In this document: positions 49,947 to 62,789 of the stretch, in pieces
Position numbering within the stretch: position 1 is the stretch's first letter
Layout of the letters: each line of letters starts with the position of its first letter
Assembly (NCBI GenBank): GCA_000231825.2
Contig: JH720303.1
Span: 496,001-560,000, forward strand
DNA from: Tetrahymena elliotti 4EA
Lineage: Eukaryota > Ciliophora > Oligohymenophorea > Hymenostomatida > Tetrahymenidae
DNA length: 64,000 bases
Reading direction: 5' to 3'
The notes under the pieces: model-generated
What the model was told of the DNA's origin: nothing
Seen by the model: only the letters and a program-made list of their open reading frames with translations
Database searches by the model: none
Translations under genes and position numbers: made by a program

Positions 49947-52900
49947 ATGAGCAGCTAGGAACTTGATAGCTAAATAATATGCAATGAGCACCATAATCAT
50001 GCTATAGCTTATGTAGACATAGGAAATTTTTCCTCTAAAAAATTATTGTGTTAAAAGTGCATGAAATAAAATCGCTATGTTGATGAGTTAGATGTCATTC
50101 CATTCTCTTAATTTTAATAAAGCATGAAGATCGTTGAAAATCATTTCTGGGATTTAAGCGATTCTTCATTCAGTAAGGATGAAGTGTTACAAGCATTCAA
50201 TGGCAGAAATTTAGAAGAGAAATGGAGTCTTATGGAGAAAGAAGAAAACATACTATGTCAGTAATTTAGAGTAAAAATATTTGCGCAAGTATAAGAAGCC
50301 TACGATTAATTTATGAAGAGCCTATAGGAATAAATAAACAACTTTAGATATGAGCTTCAAGAAAATTTAAAAAACATGCTAACCTAATTCATATAGAATA
50401 AACTAAAAACAACAGATCAATCTTAAGTTGCCAGCATTGTAGTAAAGACTATAGACTAAAGCAAATCTTACAGTGTAATATTTTATAAATATTGTTTAAT
50501 TAAGGTATTGTATACTTGTAGTTTTGCTTATTATATTCAATATTAAAAAGCAAATAATCAGTAGATTTAATCAGATTTTTCTTGATTATTTTGTTCAGCT
50601 AGAAGAAAGTCAGTAAAAAATTATTGAAATTTTTAATTCTAGCTTGAAATGCATGAACTAAAAAAATCCTACAAAACACAATAAAAATTATCTCAAAATG
50701 AATTTTACATATTTTAAGATAATTAACTTGCTATTGTCTCTAATTCTTAAATTGTTAGAGCAGGAAGACAGATAGGCGGGCTGTCTTTTTTAATTCAAAA
50801 TAAAATACTCCAAAAATTTTTGGAATCGCAGTTTATTTCATTTGTAGACCTTTTTAAGCATGATGAAAAAACTTTTTTTATTTAAATTTACAAAGGTGAA
50901 AAAACTACATTAAAAGATGAAAACCAAATACTGGATTAATAAAAAAACATTAATTCTATGTGGTTGTTTTAATGAATATTGGTAATACCACCACTTCCTA
51001 ACATTTTTTTGATATCGCAGATTTAAATTTTTAGAATATACCATAAAAGATACAAAGAATTTTCCTATTCAAATCTTAATTAATTTAATTTTGCACTTTC
51101 TCATTTAATTCTTTCATTATAATAAATATAGGAGCTTGAGGAAATTGTTAAGCAACTCCACTCTGGAAAGCTTGAATTAAAGCTAATTTTAGATGAACTC
51201 AACACCACATAAATCTAAATTAAATAAAGCTTACAGTAGTTGCTAGATAATTAAAAAAAAGTGTTTGAAAATTCAAAAAATTCTCTCATTTCTATTCTAC
51301 CTGTTGCTAAGCCAGGAATAAATGGTGAAGTTAAAGTTGAAGCATAATTAAAAAGCAGTAATAACTTATATCACTCTGTTGATTCTCCTCTTAAGTTCAT
51401 GAGATTAAATTAGTTGAAAAATGTAGGAAACTTTGGAAACATAAGCACAAATTAATCTATTAATAACACCAAGCTTATTTCTCCAATTTCTCCTCTCAAA
51501 GCAACTAATTAGAATACAACTCACTAAAACTATGTGAATTCAAGCATTATTTCTCCTAGCACCAATTAGAGATAAACCAATCCGGTAAATAAAAAGACAA
51601 ATAATTAACAAAGATAATTCTTTAAGGAAAGATTTGTGAATAGCTTGAATTCCCTTAACTCTATATAAGAAAAGAAGGGAAATCACCAATAAATTACATC
51701 TCCCCGTAATAAGAATAATGATAGCTTATCTAAAATTCCTTATGATTTAGATAGTTTGAGCGAAATTAAAAACTAGACAAGCAATAACTTATCTACTCTA
51801 AATGAATAAAATGAATTTTTACCTCAGCATGGTAAAACGAGCTTTAGAGAACATTCAGAACACAAAATTAACAAAGAAGAAAAAAGAGCTCTGATTGAGT
51901 CTTTGTATTACATAAACAATTAAAATAATACCAGTAAAAGAATTTTTATAAAATTTCCTTTTCTTTTAATTCATAATTTCAATTTATTTTTGAACAGAAT
52001 TTACTAGCTTCTTTGCATAAATTATCTTACATTAATTATTTCTACCAAAATTATTAAAAAGATCATGAAGGATAGGGCTTCAAACACAATGAAACTAATA
52101 GAGATGACAAACACAAAATTATATAGAGTGTCAGAACAAAACAAAATATAAATTTGTAACCAATTAACACTCAATCCTAACCAAACCTCCTTGGCCATAG
52201 CCATACAAGTAGCTTAATTCATCTTTTATCTCCTTCTAAGAATTAATAGTAAAGTCAATCTAAAAGTGAATAATCTTCTCCTCAATCTAATTATACAAAA
52301 TGTAAATCTAAAGCCTCCTAAGAAAATCTTACTTGTGTCTTAATAATGAAAGGTGATGTCTTGATAACAGGTACTTAAGATGGTTATATAGTATCTTGTT
52401 AAATATCTTAAACTCTATCTTAAAGTATAGATGTTCAAGAAATCTTATTTAAGCACAAAATTAGAGCTCATAGAAGTGTTACTCATTTGTAGTAATGTCC
52501 TAGCAATAAAGACATGTTCTTCTCTGTTGGATAGTTCAAAGAAAACTCTTCTTCAATAAAACTTTGGAATCTAGGAAGCAATAATCAAATTACTGAAGTA
52601 GCTGAGTTGAGAGATTTTCACCCAGTAAATATTTAAAAATAATATTAATCTATTAATTTATATTAAATTACTTAATAAACTAAAAGGCTCCTATAGACGA
52701 AATAATAGTTTTAAAAGAAGAATTAACCAAGGAGAATACACAAATAAATAAGAACTAAAAGGGTAAGTTAGGAGATGAAATGATAGAACAAACCACAAAT
52801 ACGGTAAAACCATTAGTAACAATAATCACCTTGGCAACTTTTTCTAAGTCTGATTCATTAAAAATATGGAATATTACATACAGAAATGGGTCATTATAAA

Positions 52901-53511
52901 ATGGAGTTGTTTAAAAAATAGCTGATATCTCATTAAAAAATTTATCTATATAATCTCATCTTTTAAGGATAGAAGATAAGCTTTATGTCTCCAATGCTAA
53001 TAGGATCTACTGCTACTAATTTAGTGAAGACTTTGCAACTAAAAAAGCAGAAAGCTATTAAGACTTATTCATAGAAAAGAGCGATTTTATCTAGTTCTTG
53101 TCTTGCTCACAAAATTTGTTATGTGCTTTATCTAAGTAGCACTAAGTCGTGTTTTTAGATTGTGAACTAAATTTGAAAAAGCCATCTTCAAATTTAAATA
53201 AATTATTAATTTAAAATAATAACAAATTAGAACCAGAAAAAATATTTTTCAATAACTTAATAGCATTGAATAATGACCACTTTGGTTTTGGCTTTAAGTA
53301 TGATAAGAACACCTACAAAGTCGCTATTTTAAATGGAGTTACCTCTAAGCCTAAAGGAATTATTGATTAATTTGAAAATCCCATTTCTTATGCTGTTGGA
53401 ATGAGCTCTGATTACAATATTTTGCTTATTGAAGCTAATAAAGTAATAAAAATTTAAAAATCATGGGTAAACAGCAGCAAAATAAATATTTCTTTCTAAA
53501 AGCAAAATTGA
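49947..53511 (+). CDS. B-box-type zinc finger protein with C-terminal WD40-like repeats, about 990 aa
   Basis: Exons 49947-50474, 50643-about 50843 (or further), 51132-51933, 52008-52624, 52687-53511. The N-terminus has a B-box-like zinc cluster (CNEHHNHAIAYVDIG..LLCQKCMKQ, residues ~12-44), followed by a coiled coil (~75-175). Exon 3 encodes a Ser/Asn-rich linker. Exons 4-5 encode WD40-like blades (LTCVLIMKGDVLITGTQDGY; KENSSSIKLWNLGSN; LATFSKSDSLKIWN). This zinc finger + coiled coil + WD40 layout is common among ciliate proteins of unknown function. The exon 2 boundary is unclear: the frame stays protein-like past GTAGAC 50844 for 43 codons (VDLFKHDEKTFFIQIYKG...) and then meets TGA 50973-50975 just before a good GTAATA donor (50982) whose phase would also fit exon 3. 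Other junctions are phase-consistent. Confidence 0.75.
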
Positions 53512-53975
53512 CTTTGATCTAAATAAAAAAATTACATAAATAATAAATTCATCAATTGATGAATAACAAACAATTTAAAAATAGCCATGAAAGCACTCAA
53601 TCAAAATATTAAAAAATCTTAATTTATATTTATAAATTCAGAAATGCATATGTATTTTATTTATCAACCAATTTATTAAAAAACTTATTTACTCCTATAT
53701 ATTTTTTCTTTTATAAAGAATTATATATAATGTTTATGGACAAACAACGAGTCTTCATTCACTTCAGACTATTAGTTTGATAGAATATAGGAATCATTCA
53801 TTACTTTCTTTCAAAGATATAAAATCTGTTTTTATTAAAAAATGTTTGACAAAATTTAGAAATATCTCACATTAAAATATAATCATTTCAAAAAATATTA
53901 AAAAAAAGAAAAAGAAAATAAGAATAAATAAAACATATTCAAGTATAATTTAATTCATTTTTGGAGCAAATTAAA
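53512..53975. other. Short AT-rich spacer between the two B-box-type genes
   Basis: 464 bp; no motif recognised. Confidence 0.5.
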
Positions 53976-55267
53976 ATGGAAATTAATAAGTGTGATAAAT
54001 AAAATCATGAAGGAAATCCATTTAATTTCTTATGCATAGACCCTTCTTGTTAAGTAGCTTAGAAGTACGCATGTTTAGGTTGCTTAGTTTTCTTTCATCC
54101 TTAACATTAAATTCTGCATTATGAAGATATATATAAGATCATAAATTAGGGATCCAATGAAAATAGTTAGAACGAATCATAAATTCTGTAAGAATTTATT
54201 GAATCTAGAAGACAAATTAATATGGTGGATGTAAATGAAGTAGTTTATTTGTTAGATATGGTACAATTTCCATAAATTTATAACAATAATGCTAAAGGAG
54301 ATGATAATAAACCTAGCAAATTAAAATAGCTAAAAAGTTAATATGAAGCTATCAAATAAAAACCTTTTCATGGTTTGAATTCACATGAAATGAATATTTT
54401 GTAAGAATTAATTAAAGTGTAGAATAGCACTAAATCCAATAATAAGTAATCTAATGAGCAAAGCATTCAAGAAAAAAAAGAAAATATTAACAAAATTCTT
54501 TCCAATAATAAGAAAAATATTATTAATTTTATTAATTGCTATGCTGAATATATAGAAGAAGGTAAAGAACCAAAAAGTTATCGTGAGGCATTAGATTAAT
54601 TAAAGGAATTAGAAACCTTAAAAAATTACGCATAAAAATAACCAGTCAATACTTAACAAATAGAAACCTTAAATAAATAAATTACTTAACTCAAAAGCGA
54701 GAACTCCTAACTAAAAGAATAAAATGATAAACTGTCTAAATAGAATGACAAATTGATGGATGAAGTGAATGTTTCTAATGTAAAAATATCTAGCATTCAA
54801 CATATCAATGATGAATTGAAATCTCGCTTAGCTTAATCTTCTAAAAATGCTGAAACATAAAATCAAGTTACTAGACTCTAAAAGGAAATAGAAATATTGA
54901 AATCAGAAATTTCAACTTCATAAAATAAATAAAATAACTTGCAAAAGGCATACAATGAATAAAAATCTGAAGTAGAAGAGCTGAAAGAAGTATTAGTAAG
55001 AGCCAGAATAGCATTGGAAATCTACTAGATCAAATTTAAATAATTAACTGAAGTAATCAAATAAATAAATATTTTCACTATTTCATATTTACATAATTTT
55101 TTTTAAAACTATAATAGTAAGTAGAATAAAACAAAAGAGAAAGTATAATTGCTAATTTAAGAGCATCTATCTTGGCAGCTGAAAATGATGAAAGAAGAAA
55201 ATAAGAAATCAGAAGATAGCAAGCATAATCAGGTCGTGTAGAAGTTACAGAATGTAATGTTTAATGA
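53976..55267 (+). CDS. B-box-type zinc finger, coiled-coil protein (408 aa)
   Basis: Exons 53976-55052 and 55118-55267; intron 65 nt, GTAATC..TAG, phase 0. Residues ~6-46 contain a B-box-like Cys/His series (CDKQNHEGNPFNFLCIDPSC, then ACLGC, FHPQHQ, LHYEDI). From ~200 on, long heptad-rich coiled coil (LNKQITQLKSENSQLKEQND; LQKEIEILKSE; EELKEVLVRARIALEIY), ending in RRKQEIRRQQAQSG and the C-terminus VTECNVQ. Without the intron the frame would run on for more than 70 codons into 3' sequence; the spliced version gives a compositionally normal end. It lies directly downstream of another B-box-type gene in the same orientation but the two are not obvious duplicates beyond the Cys/His pattern. Likely a scaffold protein; zinc binding inferred. 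Confidence 0.82.
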
Positions 55268-56028
55268 TTCTTAAATATTTATTTTTCAAAACAATCTTTT
55301 GCTTATGAATTTATTTTTGGTTCTAAATTTTGATAGTATATTTTGTTTGTAAGATAATTAAAGTTCATTAATTTAATTAAGATATATTTTAAAATTAATT
55401 TAAATAAATAATATAAGATATTTAATTTAGAAGTTTGTAAAAATTGATCATTCTTAATTTAACATTTTTTTTCTTTCTTTTTGAGGTTTTAATTTATTTT
55501 TAATTGAAACAAGTTTTTTTATGTTAAAAATGAGGACTGAAGTATGTTTAATTTTGAATATTTCAATTGTATTATTATAAACTAATAGATTTATGTTTGA
55601 ATGATTTGTTATGATTTTATTACTTTAAAATTTTATAAGGATTTATCCTAAATCTTTCCTCATTTCTCTTCAATAAGAAATGAGGCTAGTGCAAGTAGTC
55701 TAATTGAGAATATCTCATTATAAATTTAAAACTCTTTCTGATTTGATTCATTTTATAATAGATTATTCAATTCAATTAAAATTAATATTGCTTTTTTTTG
55801 AATACAATATTTAAACAAAATTTAATTGATAACTAAATTAGTTGCGATTTAAAAAGACTTAAAAGAAGTTTAATCAAATTTTAGCTATATTTTTAATTTG
55901 CAAAGTGATGAAAAGAGTCTTAAAAAAATATACAATTTTCAATATTGATTTGAAGAAAATAACAAAATTTTAAAAATATCAGTAAAGATTAAAAAATATC
56001 AAATTTATAATAAAAGCAAGAATTAGAT
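55268..56028. other. AT-rich intergenic region, no gene seen
   Basis: Open TGA-poor stretches here are 3' flank of the B-box gene with no codon-like composition. Confidence 0.5.
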
Positions 56029-56313
56029 ATGAACAAGGAAAATTTTAATTCAAAAGAGAAACCAGTTTTTACTTCAAGTGAATTTGGGAATAGCCATTTT
56101 AATAAGAAGAGAAAAGAATGGATGAGTAAGAATTAGCAAAAAAAACCACTTCCTCCAAATTATTAGAAATTTAATGAATTAGATGAAGATTAAAGAGAAA
56201 TAGTATATGAAATTATAGAATAGTTAAAGCCTCCTTATGAACCTTTTGAAAAATATATAAAGCTAAAAGATATGATAGATTGTTTGAATGAAGTCTGGTC
56301 ATACTAAGAATGA
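56029..56313 (+). CDS. Small DUF4050/Gag1-clamp-like protein (94 aa)
   Basis: Single exon, ATG 56029 to TGA 56311-56313. The sequence has the layout of the fungal/plant DUF4050 domain: an N-terminal 'N-x-x-R-x-x-W' (FNKKRKEWMSKNQ, ~24-36), then a 'Y-x-x-I-x-x-L ... PFx-x-x-I-x-L-x-x-M-I-x-x-L-x-x-x-W' end: IVYEIIEQLKPPYEPF and IKLKDMIDCLNEVW (~58-91). The domain is of poorly known function; the fungal members have been linked to Gag1-type regulators. The match is by pattern only. No TM segment; probably soluble. Last plus-strand gene before a convergent 1.3-kb gap. Confidence 0.7.
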
Positions 56314-57584
56314 AGGTGAAAGATATCAGTTAGTTTTCTTCTTCAAAAGCAATAGTAATTATTTCAATAAATTTTGATTGATCAAAAAAATGAATTATCA
56401 AAAATAGAAACTCAATAGTAATAAAAATAATTTTTTAGAGCATTATTTACTAAATGATATGTATCAACATAATTAATAAAGTAATAACAAGGCAATACTT
56501 ATATTATTTAAAAGATGATTTTATATATTCAGTGTAATTTTCTTTCCTTTTAAAATTAGCTATTAATGATGTATTATTATTCATAAGATATTTATAGGGA
56601 TAAATCAAAAAAATTTGTAATAGCATTATTATGTGATCTTTAAGAAAATAATTTTTTAAGCTCATTTTTTTGTTTTTTGTTTAAAAAAATTGAAATAATA
56701 TACTTGAAAGCACTATTGTATTAAACATCATTTTGAATTAAATTTTAGAAATAAAATATTAGAAATTTGAGAATTTAAATTTTAAATAATAAATAAATAA
56801 TATTCTGTATTTTGATTGTAGAATTTTGAATTTCATTTAAAAAAAATAAAATAAAAATATTTCACTCAGTCAAAGAAATTATTATTTTAATTTAATCCTT
56901 TTTAGAAGTTTATCTTTTTTCATGTAATAGATTTAATAGATATTTTAATTATTAATCTTGGATTTTTGATATTAACATAATTTATTTAAACAGTTTTTAA
57001 ACTTCAAGCCAACAGTAGCTCTCTTACAAGCTAGATAAAAATAAAAAGAACTGTCAAATTAAATTAGAAATAAAATATCATATTTTTGATTAAATTAAAA
57101 ATAGGATTCTGTTTCATTTAAAGATTTAAAGTGTGAAAAAATTAATAATTTATAAATGGACAGTTTTTAGAATATCATTTTTTGGTAATTTTATCCTTTG
57201 CTGATTTAAATACAATTTAAAAATTATTATCTACTTAAATCTAAAATCTAAATTTGAAATACTTAAGAATAACTTAATCTAAAATCTAAATTAAAAATAA
57301 TTATTAAAATTAAACAAAATCAACTAAATAATAATATAAATTTTTTTAGAATTTTAAATTTAAATTAAAAAAACAGTATTGAGTTTTATGAGAAATAGAA
57401 TTTCTAATTTAATTACTAAAGAAAATAAGAGGTATTATTACTTTAGATTTTTATTACTATGTTTATTTCATTTTTAGTTACAAATTTATATCTTGTATGT
57501 TGATACATTTAAAAAATGTTCTATTAAATTTTTTTTATCAATTTTTTTGAAAAATCATTATTTTATTAAAAATATTTTTCCATA
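56314..57584. other. Convergent intergenic region
   Basis: Between convergent genes; extremely AT-rich, no coding frame, RNA gene or repeat recognised. Confidence 0.55.
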
Positions 57585-60500
57585 TCAAGGATTTTATTTT
57601 TTTAGTTGCTCTTCTTCAATATTCATTTAAAACTCATCAAGTTCTTCTTTTCTTGATATTTCTGAATTTTAGTAGATATTTTTAAATTTATTACTCATTT
57701 CTCCGCTCTATTCTAAAGGAATTGGTGACTAATTAGTAGAGCTTTCTTAGCTATTGATCTATTTTTAACCTTCAAGATTGAACATAAAAAAATTTTTTAA
57801 AGGTTAGAAAATAATAAAATATAATTTACCCTTTTCAAGAGATTATTTTTAATCTGAATTTGTGTGCTAAAATTCGAATGATTAAACTAAAGTGAGTTTT
57901 GTAGGATCTAAAGAATTAGTTTCTGAATTTGAATTTTGGCTCGTTTGATGAATTAATTCATTTTATTTGTTCTTGGAATTTTTAGAGCTTTAATCCATTT
58001 TTTCTTGAGAATCTCTTTCCTTGCTTGATTTTCTTTGTTCAATGTCGTTTAATATTTTCTTAACTAAGTCTCTATTAATAGAAGTTCTTACAGCCCTAGG
58101 TCTCTTCTTTAAAAAGTATATTCCATATTGAATTTCTTTTTCATAGATTAACCTAATTAAAAAATTTAAATCTTCAAAATAGTTTATTTTAAAACTGATT
58201 TTACTCATGGAATTGTTGGTCTGTAACATTAACTTATTTTGGAGATAAATTTGCAAGAAAATCAACAGCAAGTTTAATTTATGCAAAACAATACCCTATT
58301 TATGTAAGCATTTTTTCTTTATTGCAAAAAGCACTTATAAAACTATTTTGAAAAACTTTTTAGATTGCCATATAAGATTTAAATGTAAATTTACTTAATA
58401 TTTGACCATAGACGTGTAGGACATGCTTTGAGCAGAATATAAATTGAAATAGGTAAAATACTATCTGCACTTGCTGCATTATCACTACTTTAAGTAAGTT
58501 TGAGTACATTTGTCATGATTGTTGTGCTTTCTATCAAGCAATCTAACTTCTCACTTGGCGATTTAACATAATCAATGTTTAAAAGAGCTTTTAATTGATA
58601 TGAAATTATAAAAATAAATTAAAAATTGTTTGAAAAGGTAAATTTACCTTTGGCAGATATATCCCACATCTCATCAACTCTATTTACCTTTTCAATTTCA
58701 AGGTGATCATAATTAATCCAGCTAAGTACTTTCATCCTACAATATAAAGCAGTGTCAGCATAGGTCTTTTCTTTTGGGAAAATTCTATAAAAATAAATAA
58801 ATAAATTAAGTCTTAAATAACATAAAATGAGTCTTACTAATCGTAAAGTTTTCTTGTAATATATTTTTCTAGTTAATCATTGATCCATTCTTAATCCTCT
58901 TAGCTATATTAACTAAATAGTGGGTTCAATTTTACCATATCGAAAAGTTCTTCCATAAATTATGAAAACTTAGAATTTATAGCGCTAATTTCTTTACCTG
59001 AAGTAACAACGTCTTAGACTTCAGGAAGAGATGCAAATATATCAATAAAAGAAATAATATCTTTACAGTGAGATTAATTTTCAAACAATTCTTTTTTCTT
59101 TTGAGTGCTTGAATCTCCAGATGCTCCCTAAGTCAAGCCAATAACAAAATCTAAATTTGAGAAAGTGTGTACACAACTGTCAGTCATGCTAATTTAAATC
59201 AAGCTGTCTTCTTCATCATCAGTATTTGAGCTATTCATATTATTATTTGTTGTTTTAGTTTGTTTTTTTCTCAATCCAGCTCTTGTTTTTTATGATGTTA
59301 TACATAAATTTAATTGTTATTTTTCAATAAACTCATATAAAATTCTTCTTTTTTTATCTCTATTTAGCAAATCAATATTTTCTTTAAGAATAGATTAGTA
59401 TTTCTTAATTGTATTCTTAGCCTTAAGCAACTCTGACTTGGCATGGTTAGAAACTTTCATGAATCTCTAGAATCTTTCATTGAATTCAATATTCATCTCA
59501 TCATAGAGCATCATAAGGTTATTTTCTTAATATTTAGTTGAGAGTTACTTTAATATATTCAATAAATACTTTGCTTTAATCATAATAGGAACATTATCAA
59601 CATTATTGCTATGCTTGGCGTTATGTAAGTAGTAACCCTATAGCATAAATATTTAAAAACAATAAAATTAGATTTAACAAATATAAAATTTACATCTTCA
59701 AAAATCTTAAATAGTTCTGTGAGCTCCATATTCTTATAACCAGTAAAACTTAATATATTATTTAACTTTTCAATAGAAACTAAGACTTGCTGAATCATAT
59801 TTTTAGCTTTATTTGTTACCTATTTTTATTTTTAAAATCTATGCTTAAATAATTTTTTAATTTTTTTGAATTACCATCTCTTCACTACTCATATTTTTTT
59901 TCACTTCATATAGTCTTTTATATTCTTTGATGTAATTTGTATTTAACTCCTAAGGCATAGTTATATCAATAATAATAGTGTAAATTTATTGAGGTTTATG
60001 AGTACCAGGTATGTCCAAATCTTTTCGGTCATCGAAAAAATGGCAACTATCATTCATAACAAATACTCTTTTCACATAATCTGCAATTTATGAATTAATT
60101 TTATATATTTCAGAGTAGTTTTTATCAATAATCTGGCAAAGAGTTTGCACATTATCCAATGTGATGCAAACACAAATAACCTATTAAAAAGTTAAGTTTT
60201 TGAAAATCATATTTTTAAAGCATAAATTAATTTATTACTTTCATTTTATCTTGCTTTTAGCTCTCATGATTAATTATTTTATTGACAGCTTCTTCATTTA
60301 TCAAAAGAAGTTCTTTGAAATAATCTTCAATACTGTTGCTCAAGTCTTTTATCAAAGGATTAAAATATTTGTAATTTATGGTATCTTGCTCTGGGAAAAA
60401 TTCTCTTGTGTATATATTTTTCATTAATTTTTTAATTTCGAAGAGATTGTCTTCATGCTCATCCTTGATTAAATTAACTTATCTCAAATTATGAGAGAAC

Positions 60501-62789
60501 ATAAACTATGGAATTAAATAGCAATCAAACAAGAAGTATCCTATAATTGTAAACAAATCATCATCTGAAATCTAGCATTTTTAATTTAAAAGTTTAGCAA
60601 ACAAATAAAAGAGTGAATTAAAATTTTTACATTCTAAAATTTTTGTTTAGTGACTATTTCAATAATTTTGCAAGTAATTCTGATTGGAACAGGAATATTA
60701 TATAAATTCTTGAATATACTATCAAACACAATATTAGTCAAGTTTTTTAAAATGTCAATGTTCTTTTTCAACAGTCTATTTACATTATCTTGCATCATTT
60801 AAGATTCTTTATCAAGACCTGATTCAGGCCCTCTTTTAATAACATTAGGGAATTCTAAATTGCTAGTTTCTTTAGCCTAAGTAGAACCATAATTTCTGGC
60901 TGATAAAGGCATTTGAACACTATCTGCTTTAGAAACCGTTAAATTTGAATTGTCCTTAGAATTTGAGCTGATTTATAAATTGGTAGGCTTTGAAAATATT
61001 GTTTATCTTGCTTAAAATCTTGCACTTTCTATTTATTTTTATAAGCACACATTACTATTTTTTTAAATAATTAAAATGTAAAATTTACTTGACTCCTCTC
61101 CTAATCCAACTATTTTCATAACACTGTGACTGACAACGTTATTCTTCATGCTGTTTACAGAGTCATATTATCTTAGAATTTATTCATATTTCTAAGCATA
61201 ATTTTTGTTAGAATTGTCTGACATAGATGGTTCAGTCCTCATGCTTTGATTGCTGTTATATGAAACATACATATCTTTTTGAGAATTTACCATTGTTTTT
61301 CTTTATATCTACTACTAAATATTAGCTCCTTAAGAGGACTACTTCTTTTTCAAAAGTTCAAATATCCTTTTGAGCATAAAACTATATTAATAATCATAAA
61401 CAAAATTGCTATTTACTTTTGAGGATTAACTACAATTTTATTAGCTTTGGTGATGTATTACAAAGGTCCTTTGAAAATATATTTTGTATACCTCTAAAAA
61501 TCTTGCCTTTTTGTGAATTCGTTAAGTATTTTTGTTAACACTTAATTGCTTTTAAATTTAATTTCTGATGGGTCCTTTGCTTATTCTACTTCGAACTGTT
61601 AATAAAGAGAAATTATTAATCCCTAGAAAAGCTTAAAAAATAAATTACTTTAATAATATTAGAAATAAATATCATTATGTCCTAATCCCATACTTCTTCT
61701 TCAATAATATTATCATAGAAAGTATTTACAATACTTCTAATTAAATTCTTTGTTGGTTCGTCAAGGCTATTTCCATGAGTTTTTATAATTTAAGCTAGCA
61801 GCTTAGGATTTTAAGCTAAGGTTTTTAATATTTAGCAAACTAAACTGTTGGAATCTTTAAATATTGTAGCAGTGTTTTCAACCAATACTTTTTTCTTATT
61901 TTCATCAACCTTTATCTCTTTCTATTTATATTTAATTTTTTAATAAATACCAACTGCTCTAAAAAATCCAAATTTTACTTATGTCTCCTCTAATTCTAAT
62001 AACTCTATGTATGTCCTATAATACTACTTATGGCTCTCTTCTAAATCTCCTTACAAGATGGTTTATTATGTACTTTCTAATTTTAATCATGCATGAGAAT
62101 TAACTTCAAAATAATTTTATTTTTAAATTTAAAGCAACAATAAGAAAATTTTATTATATTTTAAATCAAGATAAGGGATTACCTGACATGATCAGATTAT
62201 ATTCTTCTTTAAGCTTTTCTTATAACTCATTCCAATGATTAATTTCAAACAAATTTTCATTTTTTGGCTTTTACCATAAACTTTATCTTCCTTAAAGAAC
62301 AGGAAAGCTTCCCATCAAATTCGAGATACCTAAAGAAGTGGATCCTAAATGATTGTTAAATATTCTTTAATCTGTTATTTTAAATTCCTAATCTTCAAAT
62401 AGTAGCTATGACTTTTAAAAATCGCTAACTTATTATCTATCAGTAAAATGCAAATTTATATTTGCCTCTAAATCTGAAAATCTATTGTAATGATGATTTC
62501 CAAGCTAAAATGATAAATTTGATTAATCAAGAGATTCATTGAGTGTATCTTTATTCATTTGAAAATTTAAAGATTATTTCTCACCTGGCTTAAAAAATAT
62601 GTCTGTATCACGTGAAGTAGTATTAAAATTGCTCACCAATTCACTATCATTTAGATTCCTACTTTCATCTAAATCAGAATCAGATCCTAAATTTACTCCA
62701 TTTGCTTAATGTAAACTTCCTATATCAACCTAATCTTTTAATTCCTCTTCATAGTTGTTGATATCATCAGCACTATTAGACCTTTACAT
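57585..62789 (-). CDS. RasGAP + VPS9 domain protein, GAPVD1/RME-6-like, 14 exons
   Basis: Exons: 62789-62183, 62076-61649, 61595-61417, 61366-61089, 61028-60631, 60571-60239, 60180-59875, 59819-59694, 59637-58838, 58784-58648, 58587-58395, 58342-58205, 58152-57830, 57769-57585; every phase fits, giving 1476 aa. RasGAP-like region ~280-730: FKSNQVLTKILNEFTKRQ (Arg-finger region, finger position apparently Lys), YNIPVPIRITCKIIEI, DDDLFTIIGYFLFDCYLIP. VPS9 domain ~1130-1305: WINDQLEKYITRKLYDQIFP, INYDHLEIEKVNRVDE, IDYVKSPSEKLDCLIESTTI, ADSILPISIYILLKACPTRL then WSNINFI. VPS9 domains are exchange factors for Rab5/Vps21 GTPases; with RasGAP this is the GAPVD1 (GAPex-5)/RME-6 architecture acting in early endocytosis. 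Unusually, ~170 residues of Lys/Ser/Gln-rich tail follow VPS9. The N-terminus (1-200) is acidic and disordered. Confidence 0.9.

Noticed and set aside
57585..58286. Separate small gene starting MHKLNLL or MSKISFK
   Set aside because: A 52-nt intron (58204-58153) joins the VPS9 exon in phase to LIYEKEIQYG; the ORF start overlaps VPS9 coding sequence in another frame.
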